Position numbers and translations under genes: made by a program. Of a DNA stretch of 64,000 nt, positions 1 to 9,120 are shown one piece after another. Position 1 is the first letter of the stretch. Each line of letters opens with the position of its first letter. The stretch spans positions 4,980,024-5,044,023 of the forward strand of contig NC_063438.1 in assembly GCF_020379485.1 (NCBI RefSeq), in the 5' to 3' direction. Below the pieces are notes generated by a model. It did not search any database. It was given only the letters and a program-made list of their open reading frames with translations, and had not been told where the DNA came from. Source of the stretch: Brassica napus. Its lineage: Eukaryota > Streptophyta > Magnoliopsida > Brassicales > Brassicaceae.

Positions 1-1013
1 TCTGGGACATCACCAAAATCAAATTTTCTTTGAAACTTCAACGTTCATTTCAAAGCCTTCAAATCAAGCTTCTCCCACGGTAATCTCTATAACATTATTT
101 GGATAAAAATATAGAATATATTAGTCCTTGTTTTGGGGTTCAAATTTGGATAAAGATAGCTTTGATATTTACAACCATCAAAGCACCAATAAAAGGCAGA
201 AGACTTAAGAGTACTCATCTTCAAAAGTATATAGGACAATTACATACTAAGATATTCTGTACTACTATGGTTTTTTCATGCCAAAATCTTCCCAGGGATG
301 GAATATATTAGTCCTTGTTTTTGAGGGTTCATATTCTGTCTAGCTACATAGCTTTACAGACTAATTTCCATATAACTTGTTTATTTTTGTTAACCAGACC
401 TAACTCTAGACTTATCTATTAAGCGCATTGAGTTTTGTCGTTTAAGACATTTATGGTGACAAACTGTTACTGAAATTTTCGTGGGAGATTCTAATCGTTA
501 TTTTTTTTTGCTTAAAAGGGATAAAACACATATGTTACCTATACTACTGAAGCCAAAGCTGTTGTTTACGTAAGTGTTGCGCCTAAGAAGATTGTTCGAA
601 TTATGAACGGGAGCAAAGAGTGTTCGAACTCGAATTGGAACGGAAAAAATTGTTGAAACTGGAAAAATGGTGGAACTAAGTATATGTTTCACCCATTTAT
701 CATTTTGTTTCATTGATACTACCTCCGTTCCACTAAAAGTTTTGGGGAAAATATTGTTTTGCAAATATATAATTTTGTGTATTCAGTAAATTTTATATTA
801 TTTAATGATAATAAATCGTAAAAAATTATATTTAAAAAATTAATACATCTATTATAATTGAATATGTTTTCTTAATACTATAAACAAAACAAATATTTTA
901 TGAAGCCGCAGTACTAAAGATTGAAAAAGAAGATAATCCTCATGAAAAAAAGCCATTCATAATAATATATCATGACCATCAAAAGATAAGTAAATCTACA
1001 ACACTTTTGTGTA
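1..1013. repeat. duplicated UGT upstream spacer, copy 1
   Basis: This stretch aligns by eye almost end to end with 6432-7465, the region upstream of the minus-strand UGT at 4637-6124. Shared landmarks are the start near 'ttgaaacttcaacgttcatt', a stretch with 'aacaaactgttactgaaatt'-like sequence, and a MITE-like motif 'ctacctccgttcc' at about 720. No gene is visible. Because the same sequence begins about 300 bp upstream of a UGT start codon at 6432, another minus-strand UGT probably lies just left of the window edge. That last point is inference. Confidence 0.8.
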
Positions 1014-1059
1014 TTTTTTTTTTGAGCAAACTACGATTCATTCAATTAAGAAAACAGAG

Positions 1060-1341
1060 TCAGCCTCCTATTAGGGAGGTAGAGTTTACAGAAGCCAGGA
1101 CTGCCTTAGCCACATTATCAGCAGCAACATTACATAAGCGAGGAATGAAATGAAAGGAGATATCCTCAAAAGATAAGCTAAAATGATAGATGTCAAACAA
1201 GATGCCAAACAGTTCCGGGCGTGATTCCTTAGCTCTAATCATGTTGATAAGAACCTGGGAATCCGAAAGAACTATCAGCGATCGGACGTTAGACGAGGAG
1301 GCGGTCATCACCGCCAAACGAACAGCAAGAGCTTCTCCCAT
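1060..1341 (-). pseudogene. LINE ORF2 C-terminal RNase H-like part (frameshifted)
   Basis: This is the continuation of the LINE ORF2 in a different frame, and it ends at the ORF2 stop. The segment 'GEALAVRLAVM' followed by 'LIVLSDSQVLINMI' and 'FHFIPRLCNVAADNVAK' matches the RVT_3 type RNase H domain common at the end of plant LINE polyproteins. The acidic residues of the 'SDSQ' and 'AAD' motifs are kept. It is separated from the upstream part by a single frameshift, so the two parts are not made as one protein in this copy. Confidence 0.85.
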
Positions 1342-4300
1342 GAGAGCTGATGAAACAAAGAACGAGAAACCTTAAGGGGCTGGATCCTAGTGTCTTCCAG
1401 TTCCGAAAACAGAACCCCTATGCCACAGTTACCAGTACGCAGATCCCAAGCTGCATCCACATGGCACAGAACTTGGCCAGGAGATGGTTGGGGAATGATC
1501 GGAGGAGAACCTTGTCGCTTGGTAGCGTGGTTATGTTCTTCAGCGAGTAGTTGAGCAGCAGCCCATTCCTTCGCATCAGTAACGCTTTTGTTCACAACTT
1601 CCCACTCCGTGAAGGTTTTGTTTTCAAAGCACAACTTATTTCGAGCTTTCCAAAGGTTCCATAAGAGCCAGGGCCAGACAGGGGTATCACACCCCACCGG
1701 AGGCAGATTGGTGTACTTCTTACCATTTGCAAATAAGCTCGCCATGGAGCTATTTGAACCATCCGGAATTTCATAAACTGGTAGTAGGCTCCATGATTGA
1801 GAAGCAAAGGGGCAGAGAAGGAAGACGTGGAGATCATCTTCAACTCCTCCACATTTCGCGCAAGGAAACGGAGCCATACCTCTGGTCGCTAGATTGGAAC
1901 TAACAGGGATTGCCTTTCTTTTGACTTTCCATAGAAAATCCTTGATCTTGGGTGAAGTATTCAGGTTCCATATGTTCTTTAGCCAATCAAAGGTTTGCTC
2001 ATTTGTGTGAGGAGGGATCAAGCCAACACGTTCCACTCCATATCCCGTTTTCACAGTGTACTCTCCTGATTTCTCAGCTAGCCAGGCAAGGGAGTCGCGA
2101 GCAGGGGCAGAGCTTGTGATAATCCTATTAATAATGCCTTCATACTGAGGAAGATAGTTCTGGATCTTTTGGATGTCCCAGGCGTTAGTGAGAGGGCATA
2201 GAAGCTCACTAACCGTCATCGATACTGCATTCTCAGTTGGTGGACCTATAGGGGCTGTAGGAAAGGAGGAGGAGAGCCAAGGATCCCCCCAAACCTTAAT
2301 GTTTTCTCCATTCCCAACCACCCAACCGAGTCCTTTCCTTAGAACCTCCCGACCTGCCAAGATACTTCTCCATCCGTGGGAAGCTGATGATGGGCTTTCA
2401 CACTCCATGAAAGAGGAAGCTTTAGCATATTTTCCGAGCAGCACTTGTGCCAGCAACGAGTCTGGAAACTGTATAAGGCGCCAGCCAATTTTAGCGAGCA
2501 TGGCATCATTAAAAGTCTCAATGTCTTTGAAACCTAAGCCACCAGCATATTTGGGCAGTGTGAGAGTAGACCATGCGACCCAACACATCTTTTTCTTTTC
2601 CGGGTTTGCATCCCACCAAAATCGAGTAAGGATGGATTGTATTTGTTTGCATAGAGAGATAGGCAACTTGAAACATGACATCGTATAGCACGGTATTGCA
2701 GCAAGGACAGATTTGAGGAGAACTTGTTTACCGGCGCCTGATAAGAACCGAGATGTCCAGCTATGCGCCTTCTGTCTGATGCGATCAAGAATTGCCGCAA
2801 ATATGTCTCTCTTCTTGCGGCCAAAGTTTTCGGGGAGGCCCAAATATTTGCCAATCCCTCCCTCTGCCGGGATAGACAGCTCAGTCTTCACTCGAGCTTT
2901 AACCTCACCAGGTGTCTTAGCCGAGAAAGTGATAGACGACTTCAGCAGGTTGATCCGTTGTCCAGATACATTTTCATAACTCTCTAAGATCGTCTTCAGA
3001 GTAGTGACACAGGCGGGTGTTGATTTGCAAAAAAACATCGTATCGTCCGCGAACAATAGATGATTAATCGGAGGACAGTTCCGTGCTACCTTCACCCCCG
3101 CCATAGTACCGTTTAGTTGCGCCTTAGTACACATCGCTGAGAGGACTTCTGTACACATGATGAACAAGTATGGTGAGAGCGGATCACCTTGCCGTATTCC
3201 ACGCGATGGAGTAACATGACCGGAAGGTGAACCATTGATCAGAAAAGAGTACGACACTGATTCAACACACGCCAAGATCCAAGAGACCCATATCGGGTCA
3301 AAACCAAGCTGGGCCAGGACTGCTCTAATAAAACCCCACTCTATGCGATCATAAGCCTTGCTCATATCGGTTTTCACCGCCATGGAGCAATACTTTTTCG
3401 CCTCTGAAGTTCGGAGATAATGTAAGGTTTCATGCGTAATGAGGACGTTGTCCGAGATAGCTCGTCCCGCTACAAAAGCCGATTGCGTCTTGGAGATAAG
3501 ATCTGGCAGCAGAGGCTTGAGGCGTCGAGTAAGGATTTTGGCAATGATCTTGTAATGAGTGTTGCAGAGAGCTATCGGTCGATAGTCCGCAACCTTTCGC
3601 GGTCCCGAGCCTTTGGGAATCAATCGAACATGAGTCTCATTCTGCTGTGGATGTATTATTCCGGTGACAAAGAAGCTCCTGACATCAGTGATTACATCTT
3701 TCCCAATGATATGCCAATAAGAGTGATAGAACTTTGCTGAGAAACCATCCGGGCCCGGGGCTTTTCCTCCATTTATCGACCGAGCTGCCTCCTCAATCTC
3801 CTTGTCTGATGGAATCTCTATAAGCCGACTATTCATCTCTGGAGTAATCTTATTAACAAGACAGGCTTGGACTAGAGAGAAGTCAGAGTTGCTGTTTGTG
3901 GTGAACATCTCCGTGTAGTAATCTGCAATGACCGAAGAGATCTGAGCTTCCTCAAACACTTCCTCGCCATTCTCTTTTTCTATCACTGAGAGATTATTGA
4001 GCGCTCTCCTCTTCCTAGTGGCCGCATGGAAGAAGCCGGTGTTCCTGTCCCCCTTCTTAAGCCATTGAATCCGGCTTCTTTGTAGCCAAAAACTTTCCTC
4101 TTCTCTATAAGCAACCAGTAATGTATTAGTGAGAGTTTGGATATGAGGTAAGTCCGCAACTGGCATTGATAGTGCTTCTTCAAGCGCTTGCTGGGCAGAT
4201 TGGATAACAAGGTTGCTCTTTACATTCTGTTCTTTAGCCCATTTGATGATGCTTCGACGGACAGAGTTGAGTTTTGTAATGACTGAATCGAGAGGGTGAT

Positions 4301-4412
4301 GATTCCAGGCAGCATCCACTAGCTGTGTAACCTCCTCATTCTCAGTATATGATCGATTGAATCTGAAAAGACCCCTGCGTTTTTGCATTGCAGTATTGAA
4401 GTAAGTGATCAC
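1308..4412 (-). pseudogene. LINE ORF2 remnant: reverse transcriptase and zf-RVT
   Basis: An open frame of 1034 codons encodes the body of a plant LINE ORF2. In order it shows the last residues of the endonuclease domain, a reverse transcriptase with 'GGKAPGPDGF', 'IRQGDPLSPYLF' and the catalytic 'FADD' motif, a zinc-binding zf-RVT segment ('CAKCGG...HVFLLCPFA'), and the beginning of an RNase H-like domain ('HVDAAWD'). The reading frame breaks near 1345 and continues in another frame at 1060-1341. The annotated start is only the first Met of the truncated element. The product would lack a complete endonuclease, so autonomous retrotransposition is not expected. Confidence 0.88.
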
Positions 4413-4423
4413 TGGTCTGTGGT

Positions 4424-4636
4424 CACAGCCGCCAAATTAAACTTGCCATGTAGAAATACAAATGAAAGCTTCGTCGTATGATAAACTAGTTTACTTGAGA
4501 TTTTATTTATCTTTAATATTGTTTATCTTTTCTATGATAAACTACATTATTATAGGAATGATAAACTATAGTTTACTTAAGAAAGACATTATTGGTAACT
4601 TTATTTTTATAGCTTTAAGAAAATATTGACGTATAA
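4424..4636. other. spacer, 3' flank of UGT; duplicated at 7880-8027
   Basis: AT-rich spacer between the LINE and the stop codon of the UGT on the left. The part from about 4495 is nearly identical to 7878-8027, including the paired 'gataaacta' motifs and 'gaaaatattgacgta'. It is the shared 3' flank of duplicated UGT units. Confidence 0.7.
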
Positions 4637-6124
4637 TCAATTCCTGGATTGTGCTAACTGCGATATGTCTTGTAAGAGGAATGTGATGTCAGAATGAGAA
4701 GAGCCTCCTTCATCCACAGCCCTGTGAGCTAATTCTCCAAGCTCTTTGGCTCTTCTTCTTCTCTCCTTAGCATCATCACCATCACCCATCAACTCTTCAA
4801 CTGCCTTCTTCACACCTTCATTATCCACCAATACTCCTATCTTCTCCTCTTCACCCCATTTCATAACCACTTCAATCCCAGCTCCTACACCGACTTTAAG
4901 AACTTCCACGATCAGCTTCTGGTTACCGAATTGGTCTCCAAACAATGGCCATGTGAGCAATGGAACACCCGAGGTGATTCCTTCTAGAGTTGAGTTCCAT
5001 CCGCAATGCGTTAAGAATCCTCCAACAGAAGAATGGGAAAGGATAAGCACTTGAGGTGCCCATCCTTTTATGAGAAGCCCTCTCTCTTTGACCCTTTCTT
5101 CAAAACCGCTCTCTGATAACCACTCAGCGAGCTCATTATACTTTTCCCAACCTCTAATGACCCAGATGAAAGGTCTTTGAGATTTCTCTAGGCCTATCCC
5201 TAGCTCCTTGAGCTGAGAGAGAGGAAGATTGCAGATACTTCCAAGGCAAACATATATCACCGACCCTTTTTCTTTAGAATCAAGCCACTTGATACACTCT
5301 TCTTGGCCAATAACCGCCTTGTTTCCCCTCTCAGCTTTGTCTTCTATCTTGTTGCACAAGGAAACAGGTCCAATTGACCATACTTTCCCATCTCTAGCGT
5401 CTTTGTACTCTTTGACATAAGCAGGTTCCAGCTCTTGAAATGTGTTGGTGATTACACCGTAAGATGTGTTATCTGCTTCTATCATTGCGTCCAAGATGTC
5501 CGTCCAACCTCCCTTTTCATTGGTGCTCACAGGGAACTGAGGCTTTGTGAATTGAACTCTGTCAGGAAAACTAGGAACATAGAAATACTCTTTGTCAGAC
5601 TTTAAATTCTCCAAGATCTCAAGATTGTTGCGTAAAACATGCATACACAAAAGACAAAAGCAAGACAATCCATGGAAAACGATCTTTGGTATATTGAACG
5701 CCTTGGCGATTTTACTTGTGTACGGCAAACAAAAAGAAGAAACTAGACAGCTTGGTCTAGGTTTCATATCTTCTAGTAGCTTCAGGACCGGCTCTTCTAG
5801 CATGTTAGCTGCTTTAAAGAAAGGTACCCTGAACTCTATCGAGTCGAGCAAGTCGAGATTCTCTTTTCCTTCTGGCAGCCCAGCTTCTGAATATGGAAGC
5901 TTCACATGCACTACGTTGATGGGCAAACCAGACTCGATGGCACGGTCGAATACATTCTTGAACCTCTCTGCGTTGTGAGGAGTTGTGACAATTGTTATGG
6001 TCACACCGCGCTGAGCCAGAAGCCTTGCAATATCAACCATGGGAATCATGTGGCCCTGAGCCATGAAAGGGAAGAGAACAAAGTGAAGAGGAGGATGAAG
6101 TTGTTGAGAGTTTTGGGAAGCCAT
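4637..6124 (-). CDS. UGT73C-type UDP-glycosyltransferase lacking the conserved Asp
   Basis: Intronless gene of 495 codons for a cytosolic family 1 glycosyltransferase, which would transfer a sugar (usually glucose) from a UDP-sugar to a small lipophilic acceptor. The PSPG box runs from 'WAPQVLILSH' through 'HCGWNSTLEG' to 'WPLFGDQ', ending in the DQ pair typical of UDP-glucose users. The catalytic His is at residue 25 ('AQGHMIP'). The Asp partner expected at residue 130 is Ser here ('SCLVSSFCLPYT'), whereas the three neighbouring paralogues have Asp. An upstream in-frame ATG at 6142 would add six residues. The ATG at 6124 is preferred because the plus-strand paralogue begins 'MASQ' at the same place. 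The clade matches Arabidopsis UGT73C1-C6; the acceptor is unknown. With the Asp missing, activity may be reduced or the acceptor range altered. Confidence 0.93.
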   Translation of the reverse strand: MASQNSQQLHPPLHFVLFPFMAQGHMIPMVDIARLLAQRGVTITIVTTPHNAERFKNVFDRAIESGLPINVVHVKLPYSEAGLPEGKENLDLLDSIEFRVPFFKAANMLEEPVLKLLEDMKPRPSCLVSSFCLPYTSKIAKAFNIPKIVFHGLSCFCLLCMHVLRNNLEILENLKSDKEYFYVPSFPDRVQFTKPQFPVSTNEKGGWTDILDAMIEADNTSYGVITNTFQELEPAYVKEYKDARDGKVWSIGPVSLCNKIEDKAERGNKAVIGQEECIKWLDSKEKGSVIYVCLGSICNLPLSQLKELGIGLEKSQRPFIWVIRGWEKYNELAEWLSESGFEERVKERGLLIKGWAPQVLILSHSSVGGFLTHCGWNSTLEGITSGVPLLTWPLFGDQFGNQKLIVEVLKVGVGAGIEVVMKWGEEEKIGVLVDNEGVKKAVEELMGDGDDAKERRRRAKELGELAHRAVDEGGSSHSDITFLLQDISQLAQSRN

Positions 6125-6187
6125 AGTGATTTCAACTTTCAAGTTTGTTTTGCTTGTGTTGTGGGTGTGTGATCGACTGATCGTTGG

Positions 6188-6197
6188 CTTATATAAG
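6188..6197 (-). promoter_or_regulatory. TATA box of the UGT at 4637-6124
   Basis: On the minus strand the sequence reads CTTATATAAG about 65 bp upstream of the start codon. The same 'ttatata' motif occurs at a similar place upstream of the UGTs at 11239 and 13604. Confidence 0.65.
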
Positions 6198-6225
6198 ATT
6201 TATAAGACCAAACTGATGTAGTACA

Positions 6226-6233
6226 TGACGTCA
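6226..6233 (-). promoter_or_regulatory. TGACGTCA bZIP (TGA-factor type) element
   Basis: A palindromic TGACGTCA lies about 30 bp upstream of the TATA box and about 100 bp upstream of the start codon. TGACGT-type sites at similar positions precede all four UGTs in the window. In plants such sites bind TGA-class bZIP factors that mediate xenobiotic, oxylipin and salicylate responses. The role here is inferred from position and conservation. Confidence 0.55.
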
Positions 6234-6431
6234 AGCAACACATAATATTGTTGACATAAAAGACAGATTACTACGTTCAAGAAGACGTTTCTTGGCCAAT
6301 ACTTTCTTCTGTTGTCCTTTTGTGACTATTATGCGTCTCCTAGTGTCCTTTATTTCCCTTGAAAGTTACTAAGAGGTAATTAAAATTAATTAAGATACTT
6401 GATGCGCAAGACGCAAAATCAATATTAATTC

Positions 6432-7465
6432 TCTCGGACATTACCAAAATCAAATTGTCTTTGAAACTTCAACGTTCATTTCAAAGCCTTCAAATCAAGC
6501 TTCGCCCACGGTAATCTCTATAACATTATTTGGGTAAACATAGCTTTGATATTTACAACCATCAAAGCACCAATAAAAAGGCATAAAACTTAAGAGTACT
6601 TATCTTCAAAAGTATATATGACAATTACATACTAAGATATATGCTGTACCACTATGGTTTTTGCATGCCAAAATCTTCCAAGGGATGGTATATATTAGTC
6701 CTTGTTTTGAGGGTTCATATTCTGTCACATAGCTTTAAAGACTAATTTGCATATAACGTACGTGTTTCTTTTGTTAACCAGACCAAATTAACTCTAGACT
6801 TATCTATTAAGCACATTGATCAGTTTTCTTGTCATTTAAGACATGAAGACATGTATAGTGACAAACTGTTATTGAAATTTTCGTGGATTCTAATCATGGT
6901 CCCCCATATTTTTTTACAAAGAGACAATACCTACTACTGAAGCCAATTATCCAAAGCTGTTGTTTACGTAAGTTTTGCGCCTAAGAAGATTGTTCGAATT
7001 TGGAACTGGAGTAAAGAGTGTTAGAACTCGAAGTGGAACTACAAAAATTGTTGGAACTCGAAGAAAATGGTGGAACTAAGTATAGGTTTCACCCATTTAT
7101 CATTTTGTTTCATTGATACTACCTCCGTTAATTCCACTAAAAAGTTTGGGGAAAATTTTGTTTTGCAAATATAGAATTTCGTGTATTCTGTAAATTTTAT
7201 ATTATTTAATGATAACAAATCGTAACTTTATTAAAAAATATATTTATAAAAATTAATACATTTATTATAAATTTAATATGTCTTCTTAATACTATGAACA
7301 CAATTTTTTTTTTTATGAAACCGAAAAGTACTAATATATACCATCAAAAGATATATATTAGATAATCCTCATAAAAAAATGGAAAAAGATCTATTACTTC
7401 ACGTTCATAATATATAATGACCATCAAAAGATAAGTAAATCACAACACTTGTGTATTAAGTCCAC
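6432..7465. repeat. duplicated UGT upstream spacer, copy 2 (contains LINE empty site)
   Basis: Direct duplicate of 1-1013 with small indels. Near 7450-7475 it carries 'gtgtattaagtccacagccgcc', the uninterrupted form of the place where copy 1 holds the LINE. A MITE-like 'ctacctccgtt' motif recurs at about 7120. No gene is visible. Confidence 0.8.
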
Positions 7466-7552
7466 AGCCGCCAAATAAACTTGCCATGCAAAAAAAAAAA
7501 CTTGCCATGCAAATATATAAATGAAAGCTTCGTCGTACAACATTTTATTTAT

Positions 7553-7870
7553 TTTTTTGCTAAGAATGCTAATATCATATTAATGATGTTCAGATTTTAC
7601 AAAGTAGAATCTAAAAAATACTCTACCTAAGCAAAAACAAATAAAAACAAGGTAGATCAACTAGAGCAACATTACACAAAGATTAAGTGATCCAAAGAGA
7701 TAAGAAGGTACGAAATTGCTTCCTATTCCATCTTGCCAAGATCGTATTCTTGACATCCTTATAAATCATTTTCGAGATCACAGGAGGAAGAACCACACAG
7801 CTGTTGTGATAAGCGTTGTTTCTCTGTTTCCAGAGATGAAAGATAGTCGCTTGAGTCGCCAACATTTTAC
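7553..7870 (-). mobile_element. short 5'-truncated LINE fragment with target site duplication
   Basis: On the minus strand 7683-7865 encodes 60 residues resembling the extreme C-terminus of another plant LINE ORF2 ('LATQATIFHLWKQRNNAYH' ... 'FRTFLSLWI'). The insert is flanked by near-identical copies of TACAACATTTTAT(C/T)TAT, the left one at about 7537-7553 and the right one at about 7868-7884. This is a typical target site duplication of a LINE. Only the last few hundred bases of the element were inserted. Confidence 0.75.
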
Positions 7871-8027
7871 AACATTTTATCTATCTTTAGTATTGTTTAT
7901 CTTTTCTGTGATAAACTATATTATTAGAAGAATGATAAACTATAGTTTCTTAAGAATGACATTATTGGTAACATTTTTTCTTAGCTTTAAGAAAATATTG
8001 ACGTAATCAATTCTTGGATTGTGCTAA

Positions 8028-8262
8028 CTACGATATGTCTTGTAAGAGGAATGTGATGTTAGAATAAGAAGAGCCTCCTTCATACATAGCCCTGTGAGAC
8101 AACTTTCCAAGCTCTTTGGCTCTTCTTCTTCTCTCCTTAGCATCATCACCATCACCCATCAATTCTTCCACAGCCTTCTTCACACCTTCATTATCCACCA
8201 ACACGCCTATCTTCTCCTCTTCTCCCCATTTCATAACCTCTTCAAGAACCTGCACGATTGGT
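8028..8262 (-). pseudogene. UGT73C 3'-terminal relic
   Basis: The last 70-odd codons of a UGT73C gene, from 'VQVL' through 'MKWGEEEKIGVLVDNEGVKK' to the stop. It is closest to the paralogue at 4637. An in-frame gap of about nine codons relative to the paralogues removes the 'KVGVGAGIE' segment. Upstream of about 8262 the similarity to UGT coding sequence stops abruptly. The next bases (about 8262-8420) instead resemble the 3' flank of the UGT at 11239 (compare 11050-11190). The relic therefore marks a recombination or deletion junction in the tandem array. It has no PSPG box and cannot be functional. Confidence 0.85.
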
Positions 8263-9010
8263 ATTAGTTTTAGTTATTCATTTATAAAAGTTTTAAGATA
8301 TGCCTAAAAGAAATTTAAGCTGACTTTCGGAATTTGACTTCAGAAAGTGAAAGTTATTATCATTGACTTGTCTTCTGCTGGACTTGCTGACGAAGTCTCC
8401 AATTATAAATAAAGCAAGGGAAATAGAGCTGAATGACAAAAAAACATAATTAAGTATATAACCAAAGAAATAAAAAAATAAAAAAGCTTTCCTTATTATC
8501 ACAACATATACTAATAAATCACTTTTATTAATCGGTTAATGAGAAAGAGCAAACAATATATACTTATTTATAGAAGTTTTCACATATGATGCTTTTAATT
8601 AAAACAAAAATTATTCATTCAAGTCATCAAATATTTTAAAAGATATGTATTACAATATGATATATCATACAAATTACACTAAATATAATGTTATGCAATA
8701 GTTTTTGATTAGCTAGATTCTTTTTCAGTTTTCAATATATTATATATAAGAAAAGTATATTCGTTACATAGAAAGTCTTGTCATATAATAATATGTTAGA
8801 CACGAATCCTAGAATAACATGTTAGTCCATTGAATTTGATTTTTGCTGCCTCTGATAGTTATTTCCGTGGGCCAAGCTTAGATTAGGAGACTTTGAACTG
8901 AACGTTGAATTTTCAAAGACAAATTGATTTTGGTAATGTCCGAGAGAGAGAGAGAGTTCAATTTGATTTGTGTCTTCTTGAACGTAATAATCTGTCTTTA
9001 AAGTACGGTT

Positions 9011-9018
9011 TTACGTCA
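9011..9018 (+). promoter_or_regulatory. TTACGTCA bZIP-type element upstream of the plus-strand UGT
   Basis: TTACGTCA lies about 105 bp upstream of the start codon at 9121. It is the plus-strand counterpart of the TGACGT sites upstream of the other three UGTs. The segment just before it, 8870-8945, is an inverted copy of the start of the spacer repeat at 6432, so this promoter descends from the same ancestral promoter. Confidence 0.5.
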
Positions 9019-9120
9019 TCTACTACATCATTTTGGTGAAGCCATTTTTATTCCCACTCCTCTTATCCACCATATAGTCAAAAACAAAACTCGAAAGTTC
9101 TTCACTGATTTGAAACAAGT

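Larger units (their letters stand above)
1014..4423 (-). mobile_element. 5'-truncated LINE (non-LTR retrotransposon)
   Basis: The element lies on the minus strand. Its 3' poly(A) reads as a T run at 1014-1023. The coding part starts inside the end of the endonuclease domain (a 'DHRPV' motif read just inside the 5' end), so the first part of the element is missing. It inserted into a UGT spacer whose uninterrupted duplicate survives at about 7450-7475. Comparison with that copy puts the 5' junction in 'ggtcacagccgcc' near 4423, where LINE and host share a few bases. No target site duplication is visible, and a few host bases seem to be missing. The element is dead: truncated, with a frameshift near 1345. 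Confidence 0.9.

Noticed and set aside
2173..2688. Plus-strand ORF of 171 codons
   Set aside because: Antisense shadow of the LINE ORF2, with no recognisable domain.
6125..6142. Longer start for the UGT at 4637
   Set aside because: It adds six residues not found in the paralogue at 9121. The internal ATG at 6124 fits better.
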